A stretch of DNA of 64,000 nucleotides from Ctenosaura bakeri (Eukaryota; Chordata; Lepidosauria; Squamata; Iguanidae). Positions 45,660-56,305 of the stretch are shown piece by piece; positions within the stretch are counted from its first letter, which is position 1, and each line of letters begins with the position of its first letter. Both the position numbers and the translations under genes were made by a program. Below the pieces are notes generated by a model. The model did not search any database. It was not told the origin of the DNA and was given only the letters and a program-made list of their open reading frames with translations. The DNA lies in NCBI GenBank assembly GCA_948474755.1, contig CAOLHI010000414.1, forward strand, positions 124,001-188,000, read 5' to 3'.

Positions 45660-47638
45660 AAAGATCTAATTAAATTACCCCTCCCCTTGCAGGCCTCCTA
45701 ATTTTGAGCTAATCAATTCCCCTCTGTCACATGGAGGTACTGGTATCATGTGTGGACCCTGAGTTACCCATGTTTTGGGGTAGCAATGGAATGGTAGTTC
45801 AGCAATCAGTCTTGCCCTTCTCTCAAAGTCTTGGTTGACTTGTCCAATGTTTACATATTTAAAAGCACCTAATGAGTACTCAAATATGTCTACATTCATT
45901 TGTTGCTTTAATAGTTAAAAAAAGGAAAATTCTAAAATTTGAGCACTGCTTTAGTAAGGAGAAGGAGCTTCTTGGTGGGATCACAAAAAAGCTATAATTC
46001 AGCACCTGCCACAGCCCATATTCTCCTTCAAATATTCAGAGCATTTCTCCCCTTCCACCTTAGAGATGATGAGACTGTGCATAATGAGGGTGCATCCAAA
46101 GCCTTCCTCGTTCCCAAAATATTTTGCTTTGTAGAGGAATAAGCCTATGCCAATCCTCTATAGAAGGTTGCAAACTGGCAACTGTGCCAGCTGAGATAAG
46201 GGTAATTGACTCTCACATTCTTGAAATGTAAAGGAACATTTGAAGCCAAAAGGGCAAATATAGTCTTAACTGCCTGGGTTGGTTTCCTCCTCTATGAGAA
46301 AGCAGAGTTGTGTATATTTTCCAAAGACAGTAGCAATTCATTAGGGATTAATCTGGCTTGTCTAATTATGTTTTCATTTCTTATTTATAGGCTGAACTTA
46401 TTAAGAAATTATTCACTCCTTGATTGTGAGAACACATAGAACAAATTCCACTCACTACAAATAAACAATGTTTTCCCCTCTTAATGCTCATTTCTGGAAG
46501 GAGACGGCTTGTTCGTTGCTGTCTTTATGAGGCCAGAAAAACCTCCAGCTTTTCAAAACCAGGAAGAAAACCTGCTCTAATCTCCTGCTGATATTATTTT
46601 TCAGGTCTCTGCAAAAGCCTTGGGAGTTACATTTAAGAAATAATTCATTGCCACTGTAAGACCTCTCTCTCTATTTTATGTTATTGCTGATTTTTAAAAA
46701 GTAGTGCTTCCTTATTTCTTTAAAGTAACAGGTTTATTTAAATCCCCTTTGAATGCAATGTCAGCTCATAGACTGAGTAGGAAGGGGTGCTGCACTGTGA
46801 AATGGTGGTCACCATGAGCTGTGAGCCACCTATGTCTGAATGGTACAAAATATGTTTTCCTCCTGTCCACTGCATTGTTACCTCAACTCTCACAGCTAAT
46901 GGTAGCTATGGGTTGAGTGGGAAGCACCTTCCATCCAAAAGGAAGGGAAGGCTCTCCCTTGCTCATTGTGTGAGCTGCCTATGCTCACAATAGAGTACAA
47001 GGCATCCTTATGAAGCCCAGCATGAGCCAATACTTGAATCATCTGTGACTCTTCCTACCTATGATAAATGCCCATAACTACAAAAGTAACTAAAAGGTTA
47101 CACTACAAAGGATTGATGATGTCAAATTATGTGCATCATATTGTACCCTCCGACTGACTTAGCTTGGCATGGACAGTCCCAACTATCATCTCACACTTTT
47201 GGCTGCTTTTAAAATGTCCCAGTTTCTTTCATCTCCTTCCACTTTCCCCTTTTGTCTTTAGCTTAACTCAATTGCTGCAAACTGAGTTCAGAGTTCAACT
47301 CACTAGGAAGGAGTGTAGAGGATGGGACAGAGTCTTGGCTTTCCCGGTAGGCTCTGGCAAAGGTAAACTATTTCAGCCCCTCCTAGCTTATGTGTTCTTC
47401 CTCATTAGTAACTTTTGCCATCTTGACCTGATGTTGCTTGATCACCTATGTCTCAGTTCTCATCTATGAAATGTCAGAGGATATGTGACATAACATAGTC
47501 TTATCTTCATTATTGGAGAAAAGTAATTCATTTTTTACAGTTATTTATTTATAGGTATCCTTATTAGATTCAGCAAAAGTTGGTTGCCTTATGTGATCTA
47601 CTGCTCTGGCTAGCCAGGTGAGGGACAGATTTGTTAAC
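45660..47638. other. No gene recognised
   Basis: Unique-looking DNA. About 46480-46760 is non-repetitive with balanced composition, but I have no evidence of function. The 101-codon frame at 47164-47469 has no domain. Confidence 0.45.
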
Positions 47639-47639
47639 C

Positions 47640-47965
47640 TGTTAATTGTTGTCAAGTTGGCTTCCACTTATGGTGACCCTATGAATGAGGGACCTCTAAG
47701 TCACTCTGTTATGGACATCCCTGCTCAGGTCTTACAAATTCAGGACCATGGCTTTCTTGATTGAGGCTACCCATCTGTAATGTAATCTTTCTCTTTTCCT
47801 ATAACTTTCTACCTTACTAAGGAAAATTATCTTTTCTAGCAAGTCATGTCTTCTCATGATATATCCAATGAACAAGAGCCTCAGCATCTTGTCATCTGCA
47901 GAACTCTCTTCTAGAACCACATTTGAAATTGCTTCCCACTGTGTCCCCTTCACCCCATGAAATAC
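47640..47965 (-). mobile_element. BovB-like (RTE) LINE, C-terminal coding fragment
   Basis: The minus-strand frame at 47732-47953 includes GYIMRRHDLLEKIIFLSKVE, which matches the family pattern of the BovB ORF2 C-terminal region (GHxxRRxxxLEKxxxLGKVEG). The following RKRERLHYRW corresponds to the basic RGRPRxRW segment. 3' of it lies the TTCCACTTATGGTGACCC complement. Short and decayed. Confidence 0.7.
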
Positions 47966-48587
47966 CCTAGTCTGCCATGATTGCCAAGAACAGCCAGAGG
48001 AGCAAACAGAAAGCTATTACTATTATAGCTCTGTTCTACCAGGCCCCACTTCATATCCTGTCATATACTCTGCCTTTGGCTCTGTCCAGTCTCAGAACTT
48101 TCAGATTCAAAAATTAGGGCAGGCCAGGGAGAAGCACGGCATGGAACAGAGCATAGACAAGTTGGAGAGGCAGTAAAGGCACTCTGATCTCCATGGTGGC
48201 CATGTGTCCTACTTTAACAGAGCTGTAGAAAGCATGCCCTCCAACAGATCACAGATGAAAACTGGGACATGTCTGGCCAAGCAACGTCAGCGTCTGGACA
48301 AGATGGCAAAGCTTGTTAATGGGGAAGAACAGACAAACTGGAAAGGCTACAGGAGTTCGTTTTTCCCTGACTTTACTGAGAAGGGCAAGATTCTTCTCCC
48401 TCCTATCCTCTCCCTTCTCCTGAGTGCAAACTATTCCTGTACTTTGAACTCAGTTTGCAGGAACTGAAGTAAGCAGAGTCAAAAGGGAGACGGTGGAGGA
48501 GGGGAGAGAGAAAAAGTGGTATGACAGAGGATTAATCAGGACTACCTCTGCCAAATCAGAATGGTTGGAGTGCATGGGATAGTTATT

Positions 48588-48672
48588 TTTGACTATAGTC
48601 CTCCAAATCTCCCAGGCAGTTTGGTCATTGGCCGTGCTGGCTGAGGATTCTGGAAGCTGTAGTCAAAAAAGT
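48588..48672. mobile_element. Short palindromic MITE, decayed
   Basis: TTTTTGACTATAGTCCTCCA at the left is answered by GATTCTGGAAGCTGTAGTCA, then AAAAA at the right. Confidence 0.55.
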
Positions 48673-48689
48673 GATTTTTTTTGTACATC

Positions 48690-48735
48690 ATACCACCCTG
48701 AACACTCCCAGTCTTGTCTCATATCAGAAGCTAAG
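48690..48735 (+). mobile_element. 5S-headed SINE, head fragment
   Basis: CATACCACCCTGAACACTCC, then TCATATCAGAAGCTAAGCAG matches the first half of 5S rRNA, the part missing from the copy at 26193. It stops just before the minus-strand SINE at 48744. Confidence 0.6.
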
Positions 48736-48743
48736 CAGCACTG

Positions 48744-48930
48744 TTTTTGTTGTTGCTGCTGTTGTGTGCCTTCAAGTTGTTGGCAACCCTAAGGTGAACC
48801 TATCACAGGATTTTCTGTGGCTGAGAGTGTGTGATGCACCCAAGGTCACCCAATCGGTTTCCATCGCCGAGTGGGGGAACTGAATCCTGGTCTCCATGAT
48901 CATAGTCCAATGCTCAAACCACCATGGCAA
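48744..48930 (-). mobile_element. Sauria-type SINE
   Basis: GTTGTGTGCCTTCAAGTTGT, then CAACCCTAAGGTGAACCTAT, CCAAGGTCACCCAATCGGTT and GCTCAAACCACCATGG mark tail to head on the minus strand. Part of the body is deleted. Confidence 0.8.
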
Positions 48931-48934
48931 AAAC

Positions 48935-49545
48935 CAGGAAGGGAAATCACCAGGATGTACCAGGGATCTTCAATTAGAGCTAGTTAAAAAAAAGTCTTGC
49001 CTAATATTCTGGAGATCTGATGCTATTCAGAGTTCACAATAATTGGGCTACTTGAAAATCTCTTCTGTTTAAAGGGCTAGCCTGTCCTCACCCACTTTAA
49101 AGATACACAGGTAGTGTATAGGCTGGGAAGGGACCAGTAAGCTGTTACTAGTTGGTTGATAGCAGGTTGAGCTGACTCATATCAAGTCACCTGCTTATAG
49201 TCTTCTCCACTAAGGTGAGAGATGTGCCATTTCCTCCCTATTGAAGCTAGCATAATCATTTTTCAATTTGCATTAATACACTGAAATTAGAACTTGTCAG
49301 ATTGTGCAGACCTGTGCCCCTTTTTTGTATATAAGAAGGAATAAGAAAACTACATATGAATACAGGAAACTGCCTTGTTTGTCAAAGCAGGTCTAGTCAA
49401 CAGCCTATTAGTTATTATTCATTATCCAGAAATCTGAGAATCTGTCTTTGAATGAGAGCAGCTATGGTATCACTATGTTCATGCATCCACTAAATAGGAA
49501 AATTATATATATGGTTTAGAAAAACACACCATAAAAGAGTTTTCT
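48935..49545. other. No gene recognised; SINE scrap
   Basis: About 49358-49410 (AGGAAACTGCCTTGTTTGTC) is a fragment of the second tRNA-headed SINE family. The rest is unique-looking. Confidence 0.4.
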
Positions 49546-49547
49546 TA

Positions 49548-50010
49548 GGCCCTTTCCGCACGTGGCGAGGGAAACACTCCCTGCTGCTACTCACTGGCTT
49601 TTTGGTGCATCCGGGCGAGTCCGTCGGGACGAGGAGCAGTGCGAGCTTGTAGCTCTGCACTGCTCCGGCGTCCAAAATGGTGACTTCTGGTTGGGGGAGG
49701 CTCTCCACCAACTGGAGAAGCTCGCCAGCCGAAAGCCCGCCCCAGCAGATCTGCAGGCAACTAGTGCGCGCCTGCAAATCTGCACCAGAGTGCAGGGACA
49801 GAGTGACACGGGGTCGCATGCTCCGTACTGTTTAAAAACCTCTTCAAAGAGGGTTTTAAAAAGCACACTGCGCGACCATTTCTGGTCACTCCGGAGTGGA
49901 CTGAAGTGCAGAACTATGAAAAGTAGACTGCCCCAGTCCACTCCACAGTGCAGAAGACCTCCTTTGGAGGTCGCTCTGCACCATTTTAATAGGCCCATGC
50001 AGAAAGGGCC
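49548..50010. mobile_element. GGCC-ended transposon, 463 bp subfamily
   Basis: The ends are GGCCCTTTCCGCACGTG and GCAGAAAGGGCC. The flanks TTA and TTT match at 2 of 3. The interior is homologous to 38144-38608 in the opposite orientation: AACTGGAGAAGCTCGCCAG here against CTGGCGAGCTTCTCCAG there; GGTCGCTCTGCACCATTTTA here against its complement there. The 164- and 148-codon frames lie within it and are not conserved with the sister copy. Confidence 0.85.
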
Positions 50011-50084
50011 TTTGTTGAAAAAACGTTTCTTGACCATCCAGAGACAGATCTGGTAAACGGGTAAAAGTTTCTAGGAAACATCTT

Positions 50085-50755
50085 TTGCCGCCCAACCCAT
50101 GAAATGAAGAGACCACACACAGGACTTGGGTTGAACTAGGGCAATTTATTAATATGCCTAATTAACATAAAGAGGGAATTGAACTTGAACTTCTGACCTG
50201 AAAAGGGGGGGGGTTAACAGCATGTGCGGACTAGAGCAAGAGTCAGCTCCCGACCATCTTCCCTAGCCCGTTGAGCAAGATACCGGGCCCCAAAGCCAAC
50301 CGCTGAAGGTGGATTAAGACTTTGGCCGGCCCTTGTCTGGAAGGTGAGCCCCAAACGACCCCCCCCGGTGCACGACGATGAGGATGAGTCCAGGGCCCTC
50401 TTCAAGGATAGCATTTATCCTACATCAAAGGGTGCCATAGGTACTCACCGAAGCCTTAGACCCCTCCATACTGGCCTGGGTGACAGCAATTGTGGCTATG
50501 AAGACCTATTTATTACCTAATTAAGACACCACCCTGTGAAGCCAATTTACCCAACCCTTGGCGCAGTGTAGGGTAGGCGAAAAACCCCCCAAACAGGGGG
50601 AAAAAATTCCTACCTGGCCCCGAAGTGACCAGTAGTCTTACACTGAAACCATTGGGAGGGAGGCTGGGTTGCCGGAAACAAAAGAGGCTGAGGAGGAGGC
50701 AGGGCAGCCTTATGAAGTGCCTAGGAACCCCGCCTCCTCCTGTCGCCCGGATGTT
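50085..50755. mobile_element. Unclassified, probably retroelement-derived block
   Basis: GC-rich unit with G and C runs (AAAACCCCCCAAACAGGGGG), distinct from its flanks and directly followed by a CR1 3' end. The composition, the 96-codon minus-strand frame with no motif, and the abrupt left border suggest a repeat, but I cannot name it. Confidence 0.35.
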
Positions 50756-50756
50756 C

Positions 50757-50825
50757 CCGGATGGCAGGGGGTTGGACTGGATGGCCTGTGTGGTCTCTTC
50801 CAACTCTACATTTCTATGATTCTGC
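50757..50825 (+). mobile_element. CR1 LINE 3' end
   Basis: GGGGGTTGGACTGGATGGCC, then TCTTCCAACTCTACATTTCT and ATGATTCTG, the CR1 terminus in plus orientation. Confidence 0.85.
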
Positions 50826-50829
50826 TCTC

Positions 50830-51155
50830 TTCATGCAGGAGGACGGCAAAGGCCATCCCCCCCGCCACCCATGGTCACGTGGGGGCAGTGGGAGACGAAT
50901 TGTATTCCATATACCTTTGTTTTCTGAACTGATGTTTTCTATTTACTGATTCATGTTTTGTATTCCATGTTTTGTTTTACAACACAGTAAAGTATCTATG
51001 GTTTTATAAAATCTCTTCTACTTTGGGGTAGGCAACTACAACAGATCTAGGATACAGTTTTCTGCCCCAGGGGCAGTGGACTGCCAAAAATGAAAAACAA
51101 AAACAAAAGCAAAAAAATCCCCAGAAAATTAAGTGGCCAGAAGTCCATTTCTGGG
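50830..51155. other. No gene recognised
   Basis: Short interval without recognised features. Confidence 0.4.
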
Positions 51156-51157
51156 GT

Positions 51158-51362
51158 GCAGCCACAATGTACAGTTATAGTGGTCTGATATCACTTTAAC
51201 CATAATGGCTCAAATGGAACCCTGAGATCTGGACAGCACTAGAGCTTGCTAGAGCATTCGAGCTCTCTAGCAGAAAATTCTAGTCACCTCACAAAACTAT
51301 ACATTCCAGAATTCTCTAGGACAGAGCTATGACAATAAAAGTGGTGCAGTGTGGATACATCC
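51158..51362. mobile_element. Palindromic MITE, distinct end sequence
   Basis: GCAGCCACAATGTACAGTTA at the left against the complement GATGTATCCACACTGCACCA at the right. The arms include ACCATAATGGCTC and CCAGAATTCTC. Similar in size to the GGCC family but with different ends, so placed in a separate family. Confidence 0.5.
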
Positions 51363-51364
51363 TT

Positions 51365-53020
51365 GCCTCCCAATCATTTTGGGGCCAGGAAGAGGGCAGT
51401 TGAAGGAGGCCTGGAAGTACTGAGGGCTGCTAACCAGGCATGGGGAGCACATACACTCCTGGGGCCACAATTTTCATCTCCTGTTGTACACTAGTACTTT
51501 AGTGATCATCAAGCTCAGTCAATGAGTGTTACTTAGAAGGAAATTTGGGTAAAGGTCTACCAATGCCCATTCTAGTGCTTGCTAAGGCAGAGGGTTATCC
51601 TAAAGGAAGCCCGAACCCAGACATTTTTCTCACAGAGGTACCTCCTATGACCTGCAGGAGGTGAAGATCAATCCCACCTATGTCATCTCATTCACTTTGG
51701 ATTGTGAAACCAGCTCATTTACATCGTAACTTTCAAATGAAGTGGATATAGAATTTGCCTTGCTGAAACCAGCCAATAACTTCAGTTGATTAAAAAGTCT
51801 CCCTTTGGTAGAAGCAATTTGTCAAGTTTCTGTGGAGCTCACAAGATAAGTCGTCCATTTCCACTTAAATGAACTGCCAGAATATTGCAGGCTGGGCCAA
51901 TAGATTAATATCAGTCCATAGAACAGCAAACTGTGAAATGTAACCAATAGTACTTTAAAAAAAAAAAAATTACTGGCTGCCCTTTTACATCCCAACCTGA
52001 ACTCAAGCCATTTCATCTCCTTCCAACTCTTTGTCTGTCTTCACTTAGAGAATTTGTCTTCATATTTGCAGAGAAACTGCCTGAAGCCAAGAGAGATTAT
52101 TCTGCTGTGGAGTAGGAAGGGGATGGTCTTTGTTGTTAACAGCTGGAAACCTGATGAGATCTCCCTTGCAATCATCTTACCAAAAAGTAACAACGTTTTA
52201 ACCCGTCCCTCTAGCATCTTTCGAATGTCATTTTCTGGAGATCATATCTAAGCTCCATAGAAAAATTACTGTAGCATCCAGAATCCCCCAGCCAGCAAGG
52301 CGACCGAAATAAAATGACTTTTTAAAAAAACCTTTCCCAAGCCCTGAAGCTCCATGTAGGGAAAATATCTCTAAACTGACCTTTGAGCTCAAACTGCTCT
52401 GAAAAACAAAAGAATAAAAGAGACTGGCATGTTTTTTACTACTCAGTTGGCTACTGATAACTTAATGCAGACATAAGCAACTGCTGGACATGAAAACACT
52501 TCACCAATCTATTTTATTTGACCTCAGGAGGGCCTTCCCAATTTTAATCAGTTGCTCATAGTTCCACTTCTAAGAAATCAAGAACTGCAGAAAACAACTC
52601 GGGAACTATACAAAACAACAAATCAGGGAGGCAAGCCTTTAATACATGGTAAAGGCGGGTGAAATGAAAAGTTCTTAGCAGCTTGTCGGTTTAAGCAGCA
52701 GCTTAAACAAGAAGCCAGAAGCCAAGTGCACCTTCCTAGAGATGAACTGTTAAGGCAGAATTGGAAATCAAATCCTTTGGAGGGTCAGAGTTTTAAGACC
52801 CTTTATATCTGTGGCTACTGCAAACTGTTAAGAAACAAAGAATATTGCTGAAGAAATTCCATACTGGCTAGCATAAAACTGAATAAGAGTTTTCATAAGT
52901 TATACAACATTCTTGGCAGAATACAACACTGGAGCAGTTGCTAGAGTAGAACTTCCCTTACTTCTCAGCTTCCATGCTACCCTAAAGGGATGTAAACCCT
53001 TGACTGTTTCATCTTTATAT
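51365..53020. other. No gene recognised
   Basis: Unique-looking DNA. About 52240-52330 has a weak resemblance to the short MITE at 36473. No exon is supported. Confidence 0.45.
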
Positions 53021-53021
53021 G

Positions 53022-53270
53022 GAGGGACAAATAATTACAGTAGGTTTTTCCCCACTGTGGGAGAAATCAAATGGACCTCTCTGATATTCTTTCTGTATTC
53101 ACACATCCTGATTTCCCCCCTCCCCCCGCAAACAGGTTATTGAACGGAAAAAGTTTTTGGTGTAGAAAATATATTTTTTCACACAAAAAGTATGTTTTTC
53201 TGTGCAAGATAATTCTTCTGAAACACATGGGGTTGTTCAAGTATGATCAGAAAATTGTGCAAGACTCTTG
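53022..53270. repeat. Unclassified dispersed repeat
   Basis: AATAATTACAGTAGGTTTTT, then CCCCACTGTGGGAG and a TTTCTGTGCAAGATAATTC block resemble 27262-27680. Confidence 0.5.
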
Positions 53271-53295
53271 ATTGCCTGTTATTCTTCCTAACATG

Positions 53296-53717
53296 GGTAC
53301 TTTCCGCACCTTACCTTCTTCCAGCGCTGGGGTGCAGGGATCACACAAGCAGCCTCTGGTGAGAGGCTCTCGCATCCAGGGTCCTTCGGCTCTGCACAAG
53401 CTGCCTGCTTGCACGAAAGCCCTGCCTCTTCCTTCTGCAGTGCAGCCTGGGAGTTTCCCAGGCTGTGCTGGGGCAGGAAGTGTGATCAGTGTGGCTCCAG
53501 AGGCTCTGCACGCCAGGTAAGTGCACACGGGGCCCAGGAGCAATTGGCAACCGTGCACCATTTTCGGCTTCTAGTCAAAAAATGAAAAGGTGCGCAATCA
53601 GCACCTGCTGGCCCCTGAAGCATTGCGCGATTGTGAGTGCGTTGTGCAGATCGCTCCTCACAATTGCGTGACGCTCCAGACTCTCTTTCGCATGGAAAAT
53701 GCCATGCGAAAAGGGCC
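53296..53717. mobile_element. GGCC-ended transposon, 422 bp
   Basis: The left end GGTACTTTCCGCACC is slightly worn, and the right end is GCGAAAAGGGCC. ATG is duplicated at 53293-53295 and 53718-53720. A stem GCGCGATTGTGAG against CTCACAATTGCGTGA lies near 53627-53672. The interior matches 41740-42100 and 5915-6297. Overlapping frames (up to 105 codons) have no transposase motif. Confidence 0.86.
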
Positions 53718-53720
53718 ATG

Positions 53721-54260
53721 GTTTTCAGGCTGTCAAGAACCCTGTTTTTCAAACTGGGAATGAATGATTACAAATGTTCTTTCCATCATTACTAACCAAA
53801 AACTGGTTCCAGAGGGCCTCTCAGCCTTCTATATCTAGTTCTGAGAGGGTTGCACAAGGAGGGGCTATTATGGCGTCTCTTAATAAGTCAATGTGGAATT
53901 TTAACCAAACATATAGTGTGGCAGCTTCTGAGTTTATGAAAACAATAAAATGAACACCGCATCTGTGTTGAGTACCTTTTTGAAATTATTATAATTCTTC
54001 TAGCCTCTACAATGCTCAAAGTTCTGATTCAATATCACTTGAGATCTGACCTCACTGGAAAATCTATTTTACATTCCTATTTCACAATAAAAATATCTTT
54101 TCTCTTGAAGATACTGAATAGTACTCACCAAAGTCATCTTAGCATTGTCTTACTACATCTAGTCTTGCCAGGATGACTTAAGAGAAAATAGAAGCAGGTC
54201 AACAGAGGAAAATCTAGCTCCTATCAGCTTCTGTAGGACTTGGATATAGAGTAAAACTGC
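53721..54260. other. No gene recognised
   Basis: AT-rich unique-looking interval. Confidence 0.4.
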
Positions 54261-54262
54261 TT

Positions 54263-54500
54263 AGTGTTGCTGCTACTGTGTGATTTCAAGTCATTTCCTA
54301 CATATGGAGACCCTAAGGTGAACCTATCATGGGGGTTTCTTGGCAGGTTTGGTTTACAGCATGTTTGCCATTGCCTTCCTTTGAGACTGAGAAAGTGTGA
54401 CTTGCCCAAGATCACCCAGTAGTATCCATGGATGAATGGAAATGTCAACCCTGGTCTCCCAGAGACCTAGCCCAATTCTTAAACCACTATGACATTCTGG
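54263..54500 (-). mobile_element. Sauria-type SINE, near full length
   Basis: Tail to head on the plus strand: GTGTGATTTCAAGTCATTTC, GGAGACCCTAAGGTGAACCT, GTTTGCCATTGCCTTCCTTT, AAGTGTGACTTGCCCAAGAT, CAACCCTGGTCTCCCAG and TTAAACCACTATGACATTC. Confidence 0.85.
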
Positions 54501-54663
54501 TTCTCTGTTTAGAGATGGGATGCCAATACTATTCTGTTTAGAGATGGGTTACCAGTATGAGAGTTTGTATTTACAGTGCCCTTGTGTTAATAATCATCTC
54601 ATTTCATAGGCAAGAGCAACTGATGATGACAAGAGAAAGCAGCTTAATAATAAATGGAAAAAT

Positions 54664-54735
54664 TTGCTACATATTGCTGCATGACAGAGGGTTGGACTAG
54701 ATGGCCTTTCCTTCTAGTTGTATGATCATGGAGAA
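54664..54735 (+). mobile_element. CR1 LINE 3' end
   Basis: GCATGACAGAGGGTTGGACT, then AGATGGCCTTTCC and TTGTATGATCATGG, a decayed CR1 terminus. Confidence 0.7.
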
Positions 54736-55244
54736 CTGCTGAAGAATTGTGATTGTCAGCCACATGTGAAGTGGTTCTCATAGTGCCCTTGAGTCTCTTT
54801 TATCTGATTAATTTTAGTTTGGAAATCCATCCTGATGTGGGTTCCACTTGTAGTAAGGAAATGAGGTGCTGAAAGTGGCATTTGGATTGATGCAATGCAA
54901 CAACACAACTTGCGTCACAGTTTGTTTTCTCAGAACAGACTGCAGTTAATTAGCCAGCATGTCAAATTAGGCTAAATTACTCTTGGTACATCGATCGGTT
55001 GAATTAGGCCAATGTGATGCATAGCAGCGAAACATATGTGGTATCCAAACAGGTTTATTTACAGACAATAATACAAATGTATGCATATCAAACAATTCAA
55101 CAGTCATCCTACACTAAGATTGCAAAATGAGGATTGTGTCAGGACCTCAGGTTTCAGAGTCAAAGCTGGAGACCTGAGAACAGCTCCTGGTGATGTCACA
55201 CAGATAACTTTTGGCTGCATTACTATGGGTGCTGGTGATATTAT
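54736..55244. other. No gene recognised
   Basis: Unique-looking interval. Confidence 0.4.
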
Positions 55245-55350
55245 TATCTATTCTATTCACTAAATTTATATCCTGCTTTTCTCCCAAATGGGATTCAAGG
55301 TAGCATTAAATACAATACATCAAGCATCAATTGAACATTCAATAAGAGGT
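55245..55350 (-). mobile_element. L2-like LINE 3' tail
   Basis: On the minus strand it reads GGGAGAAAAGCAGGATATAA then ATTTAGTGAATAGAA, the usual L2 end. Confidence 0.6.
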
Positions 55351-55650
55351 TCAGACAAAAAGCACAATTCCTAACAAATGATAACAGCTAAGAGCCTGCA
55401 TGCGAAATGTAGTTATAAAGACGAACTATCTGTCTCACAATCAATTCCCCAAAACCCTACTTAAAACCTGGGCAGCTGAACCAGTGAAGGAGCTGTGAAG
55501 GGCTGGTGGGTGGGGCACTGAAGGCTGATGCATCCAGGCTTTCCCCAACACCAAACCATGGTGCACAGAACAATTCTGGTAGGACCCTGGGGGATACCTA
55601 CTGTTGCCTCTTGTACTGTGGCTCACTGATAGGAAGAGCTGGACATAGAA

Positions 55651-56280
55651 TTATTGAATCATAGAGTTGGAAGAGACCATAATGGCCATCAAGTCCAACC
55701 TCTTGCCATGCAAGAGCACATGCTCAAAGCACCCCCAGCAAATGGCCATCCAACCCCTGTTTAAAAACCTCCAAAGAAGGTGACTCCACCACACTCTGAG
55801 GCAGTGTATGCCATTGTTGAATGGCTGTTACCATCAAAAAGTTCTTCCTGATGTTTATGTGAAATCTTTTTTCCTGTAGTTTGAATTCATTGCTCCATGT
55901 CCTAGTTTCTGGAGCAGCAGAAAACAACCTTGCTCAATCTTCAGCATGACATCCCTTCAAATATGTAAACATAGCAGTCATGTCACCTCACCTCTTAACC
56001 TTCTTTTTGTCAGGCTAAATATAGCTAGCTCCCTAAGCCACTCCTCATGGGCCATGGTTTCCAAACCCTTCACCATTTTGGTCACCCTCCTCTGGACACA
56101 TTCCAGATTGTCAATATCCTTTCTGAATGGTGGTACCCAGAACTGGACACAGTATTCCAGGTGGGGTCTGACCACAGCATAATAGAGTGGTATTATTACT
56201 TCCCTTGATCTCAACACTATAATCTCATTGAGGCAGCCAAGAATCATATTGGCTTTTTAGCTGCCACATCAATGCCATCC
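55651..56280 (-). mobile_element. CR1 LINE, 3' part
   Basis: The 3' end at 55651 shows TTGAATCATAGAGTTGGAAG. Two open segments follow on the minus strand: 55724-55927 (residues include LQEKRFHINIRKNF and SLEVFKQGLDGHL, the ORF2 C-terminus) and 55978-56247 ([13 protein letters not shown], then [12 protein letters not shown]). A frame change separates them. Less complete than the copy at 22760-23793; the catalytic FADD region is absent. The LTR-like block begins at 56306, just beyond its truncated side. Confidence 0.9.
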
Positions 56281-56305
56281 TTCAGTGCCTCTCTTGTCAG
56301 CACAT

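Noticed and set aside
47732..47953. Small host gene with a basic protein
   Set aside because: The residues match the BovB ORF2 C-terminal pattern and the flanks match BovB copies elsewhere in the window.
49562..50056. 164-codon frame as a transposase
   Set aside because: It is not preserved in the sister element at 38144-38608 and has no catalytic motif.
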